From Cylindrodendrum hubeiense (taxonomy: Eukaryota; Ascomycota; Sordariomycetes; Hypocreales; Nectriaceae): DNA of 64,000 nucleotides. The stretch lies in assembly GCA_014621425.1 (NCBI GenBank), contig JAANBB010000106.1, positions 41,696 to 105,695 of the forward strand, given 5' to 3'. Under the pieces are notes generated by a model. The model did no database searches. It was given only the letters and a program-made list of their open reading frames with translations, and was not told where the DNA came from. Positions 10,448-21,580 of this stretch are shown one piece after another. Positions within the stretch are counted from its first letter, which is position 1. Each line of letters opens with the position of its first letter. The position numbers and the translations under genes are program-made.

Positions 10448-13400
10448 CTAAGAGAAGTATCCCATAATAGTTCGCTGAGACTCCGGTGAGAACTGCTGTA
10501 GCAGGGGCATGGGGTCCACGTTGGCGGTCGTCAACAGCGCCTTGGTCGCAAGCGCCACTCGGTTCGCCGTCTGGCCCTGAAGCGTCTCCGCCTCCAGAGC
10601 CTGGGCAATGAACACAAACACCTTGCCTGCCTGGTTGAGCACCACCGGGTGTTGCCTGAGAAGGAAAATCCCATGTTAGCCCGCCGTCCACATATATAAT
10701 CACAATCTTGGATTCTTTAACTTACTGGTCAATCAACTCAGCCAGGTATGCATACGCATATGGCGCCGCCTCCTCGTCGTTGGTGACCGGGAGCGTCTCT
10801 ATCCACTGGGTAGTCACGGTCTGCACATCCGCAACGGTGCTGGCGTTGTAGTGGAGGATTTTGGCAAGGGCAGCACATGCGTTCTCAGTCGCGTACACGT
10901 TGTCCTCGCTGCGAGCATCCGGCACCTGGGTAACCTGGAACAGGAACGGCACCGAGCCGCCCAGGAACTGCGCCCACGGGGCACCGCCACGGTGCGCAGC
11001 AACACCGATGCCATAGGCTGCCGCCTGTCGGATCGCCGGCGAGGGGTCTCGGCAACCGTCGATGAGCGGCTGGGTAATGTAGTTGGCGTATCGGGTGCTC
11101 TCGGGGCCACAGTACTCCAGAACATCGTCCATAATGCACAGTCCCCACTGTCGCTGAGTCGCGTCGGACGAGGCAAGGAATCCCTCGTAGGTCGAGATCA
11201 ACCGCTCCCATGAGGGGAGGAAGGCAGCTCCGTGGTTCTTGAAGATGGCGTGGAATGCCTTGTTCATGTCTGAAAGGAGCGTCTGGTCGTCCTCAATGGC
11301 AATCAGCGTCTCCTCAGCCTCGTCCTCGACGTCGTCGGCGGTCGCTCCCTCCTTATCCTCAGCACGCTGTGCAACGCGATCCTTGTAGTCCTCAATGGCA
11401 GAGTGGACCGAGTCGATGAAGCGGCTCAGGTGCTCGGTGGTGAGGCAAGCCTTACCCACCACTTCCACAGACTCGTAGAAGCACTGATACATCTCCGCCA
11501 GAGTATCGATGGCAGGCTCGGCGGTGAGAACCTCCAGAAGCTTATCCACGGTAGCAGTCCAGAGACCTGCAAGCTCGTTGGACTGGGGGCCGTATGCCTT
11601 CTTGTACGAACTGAGCAGCTGGGGAACCAGCTTTGCTGAGATGTAGCGGACTGGGTCGTGGAAGAAGAAAGCCAGACCAGGCAGGGCGATCTTCTCCATA
11701 ATCTCGGCAACGTATGGCGCAAAGGAGGCCTCGAGGACCTGCGCATAGACGACCAGGAGCTCGATAGCCATGTGCTTGTCGTCCATGGTGCTCGTTCGGA
11801 TACCAATCATCTTGCCCTTGAGAGGGACCAACTCCCAACCTTCCTCGTTCTGCATCTGCTCGACCTGATCGTCATCGTCCAACAACTGGATATCGGCCTT
11901 AGCCATAGCAAGCTCCAGCAGCGGCGGCATGACATTGTGGAGGAAGGGCAGGAAGTCCGAGCCAAGAACACGGCACATGCGGCCCCAGCAGTGCATGAGG
12001 TACTGCGCCTGAGGGTCGTCGGCGTCGGTGATGCCAGCCTGGATGTTGGCCAAGAGGTTAACTAGAGTCATGGCGTCCTGTCCAAGTCGCTCCTTGCCTA
12101 CAGCCAGGGCGATCAGAGTGGCACACTCCATGGCCTTGGCTCGCAGGAGGCGGTACTCCTTCTCGCTCTGGTTCTGGAGCACGTTGACGAGGAGGGGCAT
12201 AAGGGTATCGTAGTACTTAGAGAAGGCGGCTTCGGCAGCATCGGCGATGGTGGCAATGGTCGACAGGGCTTGCTCCTGAACATAACGTTTCTCGTTCTGG
12301 AGGAGCTGGAACAAGTGCGACAACAAATCATCGAGGTAGGGCTCTAGGGTGTTCTTCTCGGCCTCCTCGCAGAAGTTGACGAGGGCGGCGGCGGCGTGGG
12401 ACTTGACACGGCCTTCGGGCGAGTCGAGTACGGGGATGATGGCCTTGAGGACTCGGTCGTAGTAGTCGGTTTGCATCTTGGGAGCAAAATCGGTGCTCAT
12501 CTGACCCAAGGCGTTGCAACCGGCCCATCGTACACGGGGGTGGGGGTCGCGGAGCGCGGGAACGACGAGGTCCAGGACCTGGCTCAACTCGCCAACCATG
12601 AGCTCCCTGCAACCCTCGGAAATGGCCGAGATAGCCATCAGCGCTGCGTGCCTATCCCTCCAGGCCATTGAAGTCATCATGCGGGGCAGCCAGTTGAAGG
12701 TGGGGGCCAGGATGGTCTGGCCGCCAAGCTTGTTGGCAAGTCGATCCATAGTCTGCTCGCCGGCAACATGGTTCTGGTCGCTCTCATCTTGGTCAAGCTA
12801 TAAAGCAGTGTCAGCGAGATGGGAAAGACTTTTTGCTAAGAAACTCACGTCATCTGAAGCCATCCATTCGGCTGCGTCGTCGTCATCCTCGCCGAGGTCG
12901 GTCATCAGGCTAAGGCACTGGGTAATCATATCGTTGGTGTACGAGGGGTCCTTGCGGCAGAGGGAGGGAGCGTAATCGGCGAAGGTGGCCATGAGCTCCA
13001 GAGCATTCTGGCGGCAAATGTTGTCCAGCTCCTTGTCCTGAACAACGGAAATGCTGAACTGAACGAGATTCTGGAAAAGAGGCTTAAACATCTTGGGAGC
13101 CGACTCGGCGAGGTCGATGAGGGCAACAAGAGCCTTGCTCAGGTCATCGGAGTCTTGCGAGTCCTTGATCGGGGGGAGAATGTTGAGGACATCAGGGATG
13201 AGGGCGAAGTACTTGGCCTGGCCCTTCTTGCTAATAGTCCTGAAGAAAGCGGCAAAAGCCTCCATGGCGGCAAGGCGTACCTGTTGTCGTAGTTAGTGGT
13301 AAGATCGCGATGTTTTGAACTAGCGCAAGTGAGACCATACCATGACAGCGTCGTCCTTGAAGCCCTTCTGGAAGGCCTGCAGAACTGATTCCTCATGTTG

Positions 13401-14111
13401 CTTCTCAATAATGGCTGGAGTGGTAGCAAAGACTCGGAAGGCGTTTTCTCGCTTCTCGGCCTCGGGGGCCTGGCTGAGCTGGAAAAGAGCACCGAGCAGT
13501 TCGGGCCAGGGATCACCTGTGACGGGTGGGTTAGCACCAATGGTGGGGGACCCAGCGGGGAACAGCAACAGCGGCATGGGGCAGAGGGCATAATATTCGC
13601 GTGGGAGACGAACCGTTCTCGGTGTATTGGCGGGCGACTTCGGCGACGGCATCGCTGATCTTGTTGCGGATCATTCGCTCAGGCTCGGCGGCGAGGGTCT
13701 CGAGAAGTTTTTGGCGGATGGCGGCGGCCTGGTCCTTGGCGAGGGAGAAGAAGAGGTCGAGGTTCTCGCCAGACTCGATTTTCCTGGTCTTGGAAGCAAT
13801 TCGGCGGAAGATAACGGAGGCAAAGGAGCGAGTCTGTAGAGGAGTCAAGGTCAGCTCAGTCGCGTCGCAAAGGTAGGCGGGTGGTGGGAGACAAAGACAA
13901 AGTCGAGATGAGGGGGAGGGGAACAAACCGCATTGTCGCCGGCGCCCTGAATCTGTTCAGCAAGGCCCATTAACAGGACCTCAGGACGGGAAGAGGTCCA
14001 GTTGTTCTGCAAGTGCTCTTCGGCCTGGGATCGAATGCTGTTGTCGGGCGACTGCAGGGCCTGCAGGAGCTGGTTCAGCTCTGCGTGAACGTCTGGCGGT
14101 AGTATCGACAT
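10448..14111 (-). CDS. Importin beta-family karyopherin Kap121/Pse1 (importin-5 type)
   Basis: Nuclear import receptor that carries ribosomal proteins and other cargo through the pore, released by Ran-GTP. Six exons on the complement: 13929..14111, 13614..13833, 13341..13516, 12849..13280, 10726..12797, 10448..10655; introns 95, 97, 60, 51 and 70 bp, all phases agree; 1096 aa, close to yeast Pse1 (1089). The N-terminus MSILPPDVHAELNQLLQAL and the stepwise HEAT repeats through the long exon (for example HPRVRWAGCNALGQMS, PAIRQAAAYGIG) fit importin-5/Kap121 better than Kap123. An acidic segment (DDVEDEAEETLIAIEDDQ) is also typical. It is divergently arranged with the E2 gene. A short terminal exon encodes the last 69 residues. 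Confidence 0.93.
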
Positions 14112-15412
14112 GATTGTAACTGGTGCGGATGGTGCAGTCCACCAGCAGACGACGGGCGGGGGAGAGGGGGATCAGGTCAGGATCCGGAGAGGTCGAAGGG
14201 TAGGAGGAAGAGGAGAGGGAGTTTTCGGAGGCGTGAAGCTGAAGCAAGCAACGGCCTTGGGCTTCGTTTGGCGGACGAAGATTCCGAGATTCCAGTTAGT
14301 GGGAGTGAGAGGAGGGCGATGGATGGATGGAGGGAAAGGAGAGTGGGGGAGGGGAAGACAAGGTCAAGGTAGGGGTGAGGTCACTCTTAGTGGGAATTTA
14401 GCAGTGGAGGTACGCATATCGCAACAAACACGGCAGGAAAAAAAACAAGAGGAACGCGTTGGCAGCGCAGGGTGCACTTGGCTTGGGTCTTTTTTCTTTG
14501 TGCTATACCTTTGTGGGCGAGCTGGAGGGATGGGTGGCAACGGGTCCAGAGTAAAAGACGAAGGGAGATTTTAGTTTCATTCAAAGCTGTGCGACAAGCC
14601 TATCTCGACGGCCGCGGCTGAATAAGGCGAAGTCTCGGATCCATCCACCAGGAGGCCATTCAAAGGGAGCTGAGGGCGGAATGTGTAAGTTAATATGCTC
14701 CCGCCAACACCACCATACAGCTGTGCGGCACGATGCGCGGGAGAGCACATGGAGGGGCAGCAGCAAATATACGTACTCGGCTCCGTCCAACTCTCTCCCA
14801 AGCCCGAAACCACAAAAAAAAAGTCGAGCCAGGATGATTCGTCTCTGATAGGCCAGGATGGAACAGCCTGTTGTGGCCGGGTTGGCAGGGGTTCACTACA
14901 CAGACCTGTGCCCGGTGACCTGACCTCGGTGGAGATGCAGCCGGACTTTTTTTTATCCTGCTCTCATTACGTAGTAGGCCTCCTCTGCTTGGACGCCGGA
15001 CAACAAGGAGCGCCCAGAGAATGGTCAGCGCTTTTCTAGCGCGGGCCTACGGAAACGAGGTACCTCGCCGTGGCCTTCCGCCTATACCACAGCGTACCGG
15101 ACCCTCGTGGTACCTACGCCGGACTTAGATCCCCGGTGCAAATGGTCCTGGTTCAACTGGCAGGTGCGACCTGGCATTTTTTTTCCGCCCGAAGCTTCCC
15201 GGCAACACAAGTTCGTAGCCGTTCCTAGTAGCCGTCCCTGAGTTGACAACCGCATCACGAACCTGGGTCCTCCCTCTCTTTTGCCTCATCATTTTGCTTT
15301 TCCTTCTCCCCCAATTCTTCCACCCCCTTGACCTGCGACACGTCACGACTCTCCGCGACGCCTCTCTTCACCCCTCCACATCCCTTCAGTTCCCTCGAGT
15401 CCCTTCATCAAT
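14112..15412. other. Divergent promoter region, kap121 / kgd2
   Basis: About 1.3 kb shared upstream region. It holds a T-rich stretch near 15176 and GAGGTACCTC and GGTACCTACG words near 15058 and 15110. The 150 bases before 15413 are C/T-rich, as in many fungal leaders. No gene is supported. Confidence 0.5.
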
Positions 15413-16865
15413 ATGCTGTCGCGAAGACTAGCTACCGCCGCCCGCATGGTGCCGGCGGCGCGCACCCTGCGTCCCCGAAACCACCCTCTCATCATGCTTC
15501 CCTCCATGATGCAGACCGTCCGCACCTATGCCGATAGCATCGTCAAGGTGCCCCAGATGGCCGAGTCCATTTCCGAGGGTACCCTGAAGCAGTTCTCCAA
15601 GGCCGTTGGCGAGTACGTCGAGGCCGACGAGGAGATTGCCACTATTGAGACTGACAAGGTACACCGTCCCGTACAAGGCAACATATTCTGGTGACCCATT
15701 CTGACTCCCATCTAGATCGATGTTGCCGTCAATGCCCCCGAGGCCGGCATCATCAAAGAGTTCCTCGTCGCTGAGGAGGACACTGTCGTCGTCGGTCAGG
15801 ACCTCGTCCGCATCGAGCTCGGTGGTGCTCCCGCTGGCGACAAGAAGGAGGCCGCTGCTACTGAGGCCCCCAAGGACGAGCCCAAGACCGAGTCTACTCC
15901 CGAGCCCAAACAAGAATCGACTCCCGAGCCCAAGGAGGCAGCTGCTCCTGCGGCCAGCAAGCCCGAGCCCCCTCGTCAGGTTGAGAAGAAGAAGGAGACC
16001 ACGTCTGCCCCGACTACTAGCGGCCCGTCTCTGGGTAACCGCGAGGAGCGCCGAGTACGTTCTTGTCCGATTATGTCTTGCCCGTCCATGTTACTAAACT
16101 CCAGTCTAGGTCAAGATGAACCGAATGCGCCTCCGAATTGCCGAGCGTCTCAAGCAGTCTCAGAACACCGCTGCTTCCCTCACCACCTTCAACGAGGTCG
16201 ACATGTCCAACATTATGGAATTCCGCAAGCTTTACAAGGACGACATCCTCAAGAAGACCGGCGTCAAGCTAGGTTTCATGAGCGCCTTCTCCCGAGCCTG
16301 TGTCCTGGCCATGCGAGACCTGCCCGGAGTCAACGCCTCCATCGAGGGACCCAACGGCGGTGACACCATTGTCTACCGCGACTACGTCGATATCAGCGTC
16401 GCTGTCGCCACCGAGAAGGGCCTGGTCACTCCCGTTGTTCGCAACGTCGAGGGCTTGGACATGATTGCCATTGAGAAGTCCATTGCTGATATGGGCAAGA
16501 AGGTTTGTGCCCCCCTTTCCAAATCGCACTTTTGTGATAGGACCAGATGACTGACTTGACTCTCGCAGGCTCGTGACGGAAAGCTGACGATCGAGGATAT
16601 GGCTGGTGGTACCTTCACCATCAGCAACGGCGGCGTTTTCGGCTCCCTCATGGGAACCCCCATCATCAACCTGCCCCAAAGCGCTGTGCTGGGTCTCCAC
16701 GCCATCAAGGAGCGCCCCGTGGCCATCAACGGCAAGATCGAGATCCGCCCGATGATGTACCTCGCCCTGACTTATGACCACCGTCTGCTGGATGGCAGGG
16801 AAGCTGTGCAATTCCTGGTGAAGGTGAAGGAGTACATTGAGGACCCCAGGCGCATGCTCTTGTAG
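15413..16865 (+). CDS. KGD2: Dihydrolipoamide succinyltransferase, E2 of 2-oxoglutarate dehydrogenase
   Basis: TCA-cycle enzyme core that transfers succinyl from E1-bound thiamine diphosphate to CoA through lipoyl-lysine, in the mitochondrial matrix. Exons 15413..15658, 15716..16054, 16110..16502, 16569..16865; introns 57, 55 and 66 bp, all in frame; 424 aa. An Arg-rich presequence ([20 protein letters not shown]) precedes the lipoyl domain, whose modified Lys is in ETDKID (Lys82, last codon of exon 1). Next comes a Pro/Glu/Lys/Ala linker with TPEPK repeats, then directly the acyltransferase domain, without a peripheral-subunit binding domain, which is normal for E2o. The active-site motif is YDHRLLDG (His397, Asp401). 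Lack of the binding domain separates it from pyruvate E2. Confidence 0.96.
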
Positions 16866-18269
16866 AGCAGTTTCCAACACTCTTATGTGGCTGGCCAAAT
16901 AATACCCGATAGGCTCCAAAGGAGGTGGACACCAGTCGTGTCTGCAAGCCTCCGATAGTCTAGTTGTATAATAGAGTTTTTTTTGGGACGAAGGGTTGAT
17001 CGAAGAGACTGTTTCCAAACACCGGAGACTACTGTAGCGAGCGGCTTTGGCGAGCTATTCCCTAGTGAGGACTTTTGAATGCCTAGCTTCCGTCTTGCCG
17101 TCATGATGGTGTTCTGGAAGGCTTACCGATGTTCCGATGCCAATGCTCCAGCCAACATGGCTGGATTTTGGCTTATGCCACCTGTAGGTCAGCCACGCTC
17201 CACTAAAAACCAGGGCTGTCCTTGTCCCCCGTGTCCCCCTGTGGGCTGGCCGGGCGCCAAGCGGGCCCGGACGGTGACGCTTTTCCAGCCCGAAGTGCCG
17301 AGCAGGGCGGTCAATAATGGGCACCAAAGCCTCTGGAACACGGCTGCCGCCGCCCACTAGATTAGAGGCTTGGAGCTTCAGAAGGTCCCATGGCATGTCT
17401 CTAGCGCCCGCCGCGGCCGCCGAGGCCGGTTCCGAAAGCTCCGCGCGCGATTCGCCTCAATCAATCGTCTCGAAATAGCAGTAAGACCGGTCAGAGACCG
17501 GTCAGAGACAGAAAGCAATGCACGTTGATCCGTTCCAGCCTCAATCCATGTGCTGCTGAACCATGGACGCCGATTGCAGCCGTGCTGCTGCTGTGGCACA
17601 GTGACATTCTTCAGCGCGATGCACTGAAAAAGAAAAACCACTCCATTCTTCCCCAATGCCCCCAATCGCGGGGTCACTCCACTAAAGCTAGGGCCCTTGG
17701 AGCCTGGAGGCTACCTGGAGCCAAGGGGTAGAAGTGCCGTGCAGCAGCGAGTGCAGCGGCGAGAGCTATGTCATCATCGCGCTCCTCCACTCACCACTCA
17801 CCACCCGACCTCACGCATTACACCTCGTGCCCACGCCCCTCCTCCTCTCCATCGCCTGTTCAAGGCATTCCACTTCCCCAAACACAGCCATCTCTGTGTT
17901 GCTGCAACTGCTGCTCCTGCTGCTCCTCCTCCTCCACTGCACCCTGGTGATCTTCTGTCTGCTCCTTGGCGAATTGTCTTGTGACTTCTGACTCCTTCAA
18001 TCTTCCGAACATCGCTCGACAAGACCCTTCCTTTTAGCCATCGTCTCTCTCTCCACCGCCACCGTTCCGCCCCATTCCATCTTCAACACTCCCACCCACA
18101 ATCTGTCACCCACCCTTCACGCAAGCTTCTTCCCTCTCATTTTATCGTCGCATCCCCTCTGATTCCTCATCGGCTCTCCAACGACTCCCCGGCCAGTGAC
18201 AATCAATCTATCTCTCCGCATTGTACCGCGTATCGCCTATCGCGGGGTCGATACCGCTCACTGCCAGCC
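16866..18269. other. Intergenic region between kgd2 and the sds23-like gene
   Basis: About 1.4 kb: 3' UTR of kgd2, then a promoter and a long pyrimidine-rich leader (about 17800-18200) for the CBS-protein gene. A GACCGGTCAGA unit is directly repeated near 17484-17506. No gene is supported. Confidence 0.5.
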
Positions 18270-19952
18270 ATGGACCCCTCCCAGGAACCCACCTCCCGCG
18301 ACCTCAAGGATACCCGCGCTGCCAGCTCAACCAGCCTCGCCAGTGCCGTGTCCAACTCCTCCGCCTCCAGCAAGCCGCCTGTCCTCACTCAGCGATCTCC
18401 GTCCGTGTCCATCTCTGCTGGCTCCGGCAACAACTCAGCCACCAAGTCGGCTCATCGCCAGAGCTTCGTTGAGGGCCTGCGCAATGCGCCCTCCTCTCCT
18501 CGCTCCCAACGGCACCCCTCCTTTACCCAGGCCGCCTTACAGGAGCTGTTGAACCACCCACCTGCCGGAAACAAGCATGCCAATCCCCGATTCGCTGGTC
18601 GCGATTGGCGCGATGTCTCCATCGGCGAGCTCGTCTCTCCCGAAGATATCAGATGGATAGAGCTAGATAGCAGTATTGAAGAAGCTACTATGGTAAGCCA
18701 AGTCCCCACATGCGCTCCAAAGGACCGCGATACTTATGTGCGAAATTTCTGCCTCGAGAGTGCGCTGCTGACTGTCGGTTTGCTCATCAATAGCTGCTCC
18801 TCAAGAGCCCAACCAACGTCGTCCTCGTACGTGAGAATCCGGACACCGAGATCGCAGTTTCCACCTTCGACTTCACCGACCTCAACGCCTACCTCCTGGT
18901 CGTCGTTGGCCTCGCTAAACCCGACGAAGACCAGCTCGAATTGTTCAACTTTATTCTGTCCAAGGCCCAACCGGGCGAGCAAATCTCCCTACGAGATGTC
19001 CAACCCCTCTTCCGCAAGGAATCATTGGTTGATCTATCAGCGGGCGAGGATCTCACTCAGGCCATCCAAGTGCTAGGCAGCGGAATTCACCGGTTGTTGG
19101 TGACAAGCCACAGGGGCCAAGTCGTTGGCATTGCCAGCCAACTCAGAATCGTCGAGTTCTTTTGGAACGAGGGTGTCAACTTCCCAAGCATCGAGCGTTT
19201 ATACCCCGTTGTCCTCCGCGATTTGGGAATTGGAGCGAAAGAAATCATCTCTGTCAAGTAGGTTGGGAGGTCTAAAAGTCTAGGTGCAATGCTAACCAAG
19301 TCCAAGCTCCGACGCACCTCTCTCCGACGCCTTGACGCTCATGAGCAACGAAGGCCTCACCAGCGTGGCCGTTGTCGACAACGGCCTGAATGTGGTGGGC
19401 AATATTTCCACCAAAGACGTCCGGCATCTCACCAGCAGTTCCAACGCGCATCTCCTCAATTTGTCGTGCATGAACTTCATCTCGGTCATCCTCAACGAGC
19501 GAGGCGTCGAGAAGGGCCGGGATGTGTTCCCCGTCTTCTACGTCAACCCGTACTCAACTCTCGCCCACACTGTCGGGAAACTTGTCGCAACACGATCGCA
19601 TCGCATGTGGGTGGTGGAATCGGCATCTCCTTCGCCCTCGGCACCCGCTACGCCTTTGATGGGCCCCCAAGGCTTTGCGAGCTCGGTGCCACCGCCAGCT
19701 CCCGCATCAGTTGCGCCGCCGTCGCCGGTCCCCACTTCGGCTGTCCCCGCTTCGGCTATGGCTGGGGCACGTCTCTCGGGCAGGCTGAGCGGTGTTATCT
19801 CTCTCACAGATGTCCTTAACATGTTTGCCCGCTCAACCGGCCTAAACCCCTCGGATCCGGGGGAGCAGCGAGCACGACGGCGCCGTAGCTCCAGCAGCTC
19901 GGTACGGCCCAGCCTCGACTCGTCGCGAGCCAGCCTCGACATCCGACGATGA
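18270..19952 (+). CDS. Sds23/Moc1-like CBS-domain protein
   Basis: Sds23-family proteins regulate PP2A/PP6-type phosphatase activity, the metaphase-anaphase transition and nutrient-linked growth in yeasts. Exons 18270..18692, 18794..19257, 19307..19952; introns 101 and 49 bp, in frame; 510 aa. A Ser-rich disordered N-terminus (~1-115) is followed by [20 protein letters not shown] and four CBS-like repeats in two pairs; [16 protein letters not shown] and [15 protein letters not shown] are clear beta-alpha CBS cores. An Ala/Pro/Ser insert (~410-455) interrupts the last CBS repeat before [13 protein letters not shown]. The C-terminus is Ser/Arg-rich and likely phosphorylated. The assignment rests on domain order and the conserved linker; the partner phosphatase is inferred from the family. 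Confidence 0.9.
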
Positions 19953-21509
19953 TACGAATCAAGAAGGTCCCGTTCGGCTAATAATAGTCAAGGAACTGGA
20001 GTTGGTGGAATCTATCCGGAATTTTAGAGTTGCAGGGTGTCCAGCATGATTTCCCTAGAAGAACCCAGGATGCAGGCCAAGGCCAGGCCGAGACAGTTTC
20101 CGGTCGGCCATGAAACTGGAGCAAGATGCTCTGGGTTCTTCCCCAGGGTGTTTGGCTAGTTCATTTTCAGAGTGCGCATACAGCACGTATAACCGACCAT
20201 TTCATCACTCTCTATCCTCGTGGTTAATGGATGATGGAGCTGGATATGAAGTGTCTCCCAGCCCATCTCGGACAACTTTTCTTGGAGGACCCAAGCTGCA
20301 TTTGAAAGCATGAAGGATGACTACATATAAGTTAGTGTAGGAAGCACTGTTAGTGTCAAAACTAAAGACGGCCGAGATTCTCGTCTTCATTGTGCATTTG
20401 ATCCTTCTTCTCACGCGTGACATGCATGGCATATTTCATGGCTTTGTGGGTGACGTCATTCCGCTGGTAGCCCTCTTCATTCAGGGGATCACGAATCCAC
20501 AATGACTCGTTGTTGACGATGATGTGCTATTGATGGACCGGAGTCGCTGGCTGGAATGTGATTCTGCACGCGACGGCTTAGGACCAGCAAAATCAGTGCT
20601 CACTTGTCATGTGCTCGGTTGGGCCGATGTCCCAAGTAGTGGTGTGGCTCAGCGCACTTGGGTCCCTAGCCATTCACCATCCAGCACCACGGCACCCTAA
20701 ACCCGCCGGAGGCCGACCACCACGCCGTCCATGACGCCGACCTTCTAGCGGGTTTCGGCGGACGTTCAGTGGGAAGCTCAGCGGAAGCGACGGGATCCCC
20801 TGTGGCTGAAACCGGCGGCGCCATTGGCTGTGTCAGCCCCGTGGCAGAGCGTTGCGCGGGCGCTTTTGCCACCTGAGGCGCTGAGGTTGGCCCCCGCTCG
20901 AGGCTCAACGCCTTCACCCTCAGCGTCAGGTTTCGGCAACTTGAGTCACGACCCCCCGGTAGCCATTTCTGCGTCGCCTGGTTTTATCTCGCTCGCGCGC
21001 GCTCTCTGTTCTTCGTCGTCTCTTTCTGCTCTGTTCTTGATCACTGACTCTTGCTCTCTGCTTCCTACCTCTGAATCTCATCTGTTTGGCTCTCGCACAC
21101 TCTTCTGACTTTCTCGCAATCTCCAAAAACCACTTCCCGCCACTAAGGAACCCAATCTTCCATCCGCCAAACTGAGACAAATCCGCTGTGGCATCGCTCG
21201 CATCTTCCTCGAATCTCCTGCCGATTTAAGTTCGGGTTTCTACTCGCAGGCTTCGACCTGGTTTGACTCTACTCGTTCCGGGCGTCCCAGCACCTTGGGT
21301 CAACGGCTGCAACACCGCCTCCAGTGCTCCACCAAACTTCCAACATTTGGTATTAACTTCTGGACCAACTACTTGTAACGGTTTATGAGAATACTCGCTG
21401 CCATCAGTTGAGATCCGACGTTGTTCGCCGTCGCGAAAACCTTACCACATTATCCAAAACACCTCTGGACGCATTGTTTACGAAAGCCTATCTGCACTGA
21501 TGTCTATAA
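19953..21509. other. Intergenic region upstream of the NYN-domain gene
   Basis: About 1.56 kb. The first part is the 3' UTR of the sds23-like gene. From about 20900 the sequence is C/T-rich and looks like promoter and leader. Several short ORFs occur but none has family features. Confidence 0.5.
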
Positions 21510-21580
21510 ATGACCCAGCTATTCACCATGTCGTCCAAATCAGCCCAATCCCCTCGCTCCCGTTCCTCCACGCCAGGTAG
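21500..21580 (+). promoter_or_regulatory. uORF overlapping the NYN-protein start codon
   Basis: An ATG at 21500 opens a 26-codon frame that ends at 21580 and overlaps the main start (21510) in another frame. A ribosome using it would miss both candidate main starts (21510, 21528). Whether it lies in the mRNA depends on the transcription start, which I cannot see. Confidence 0.5.
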
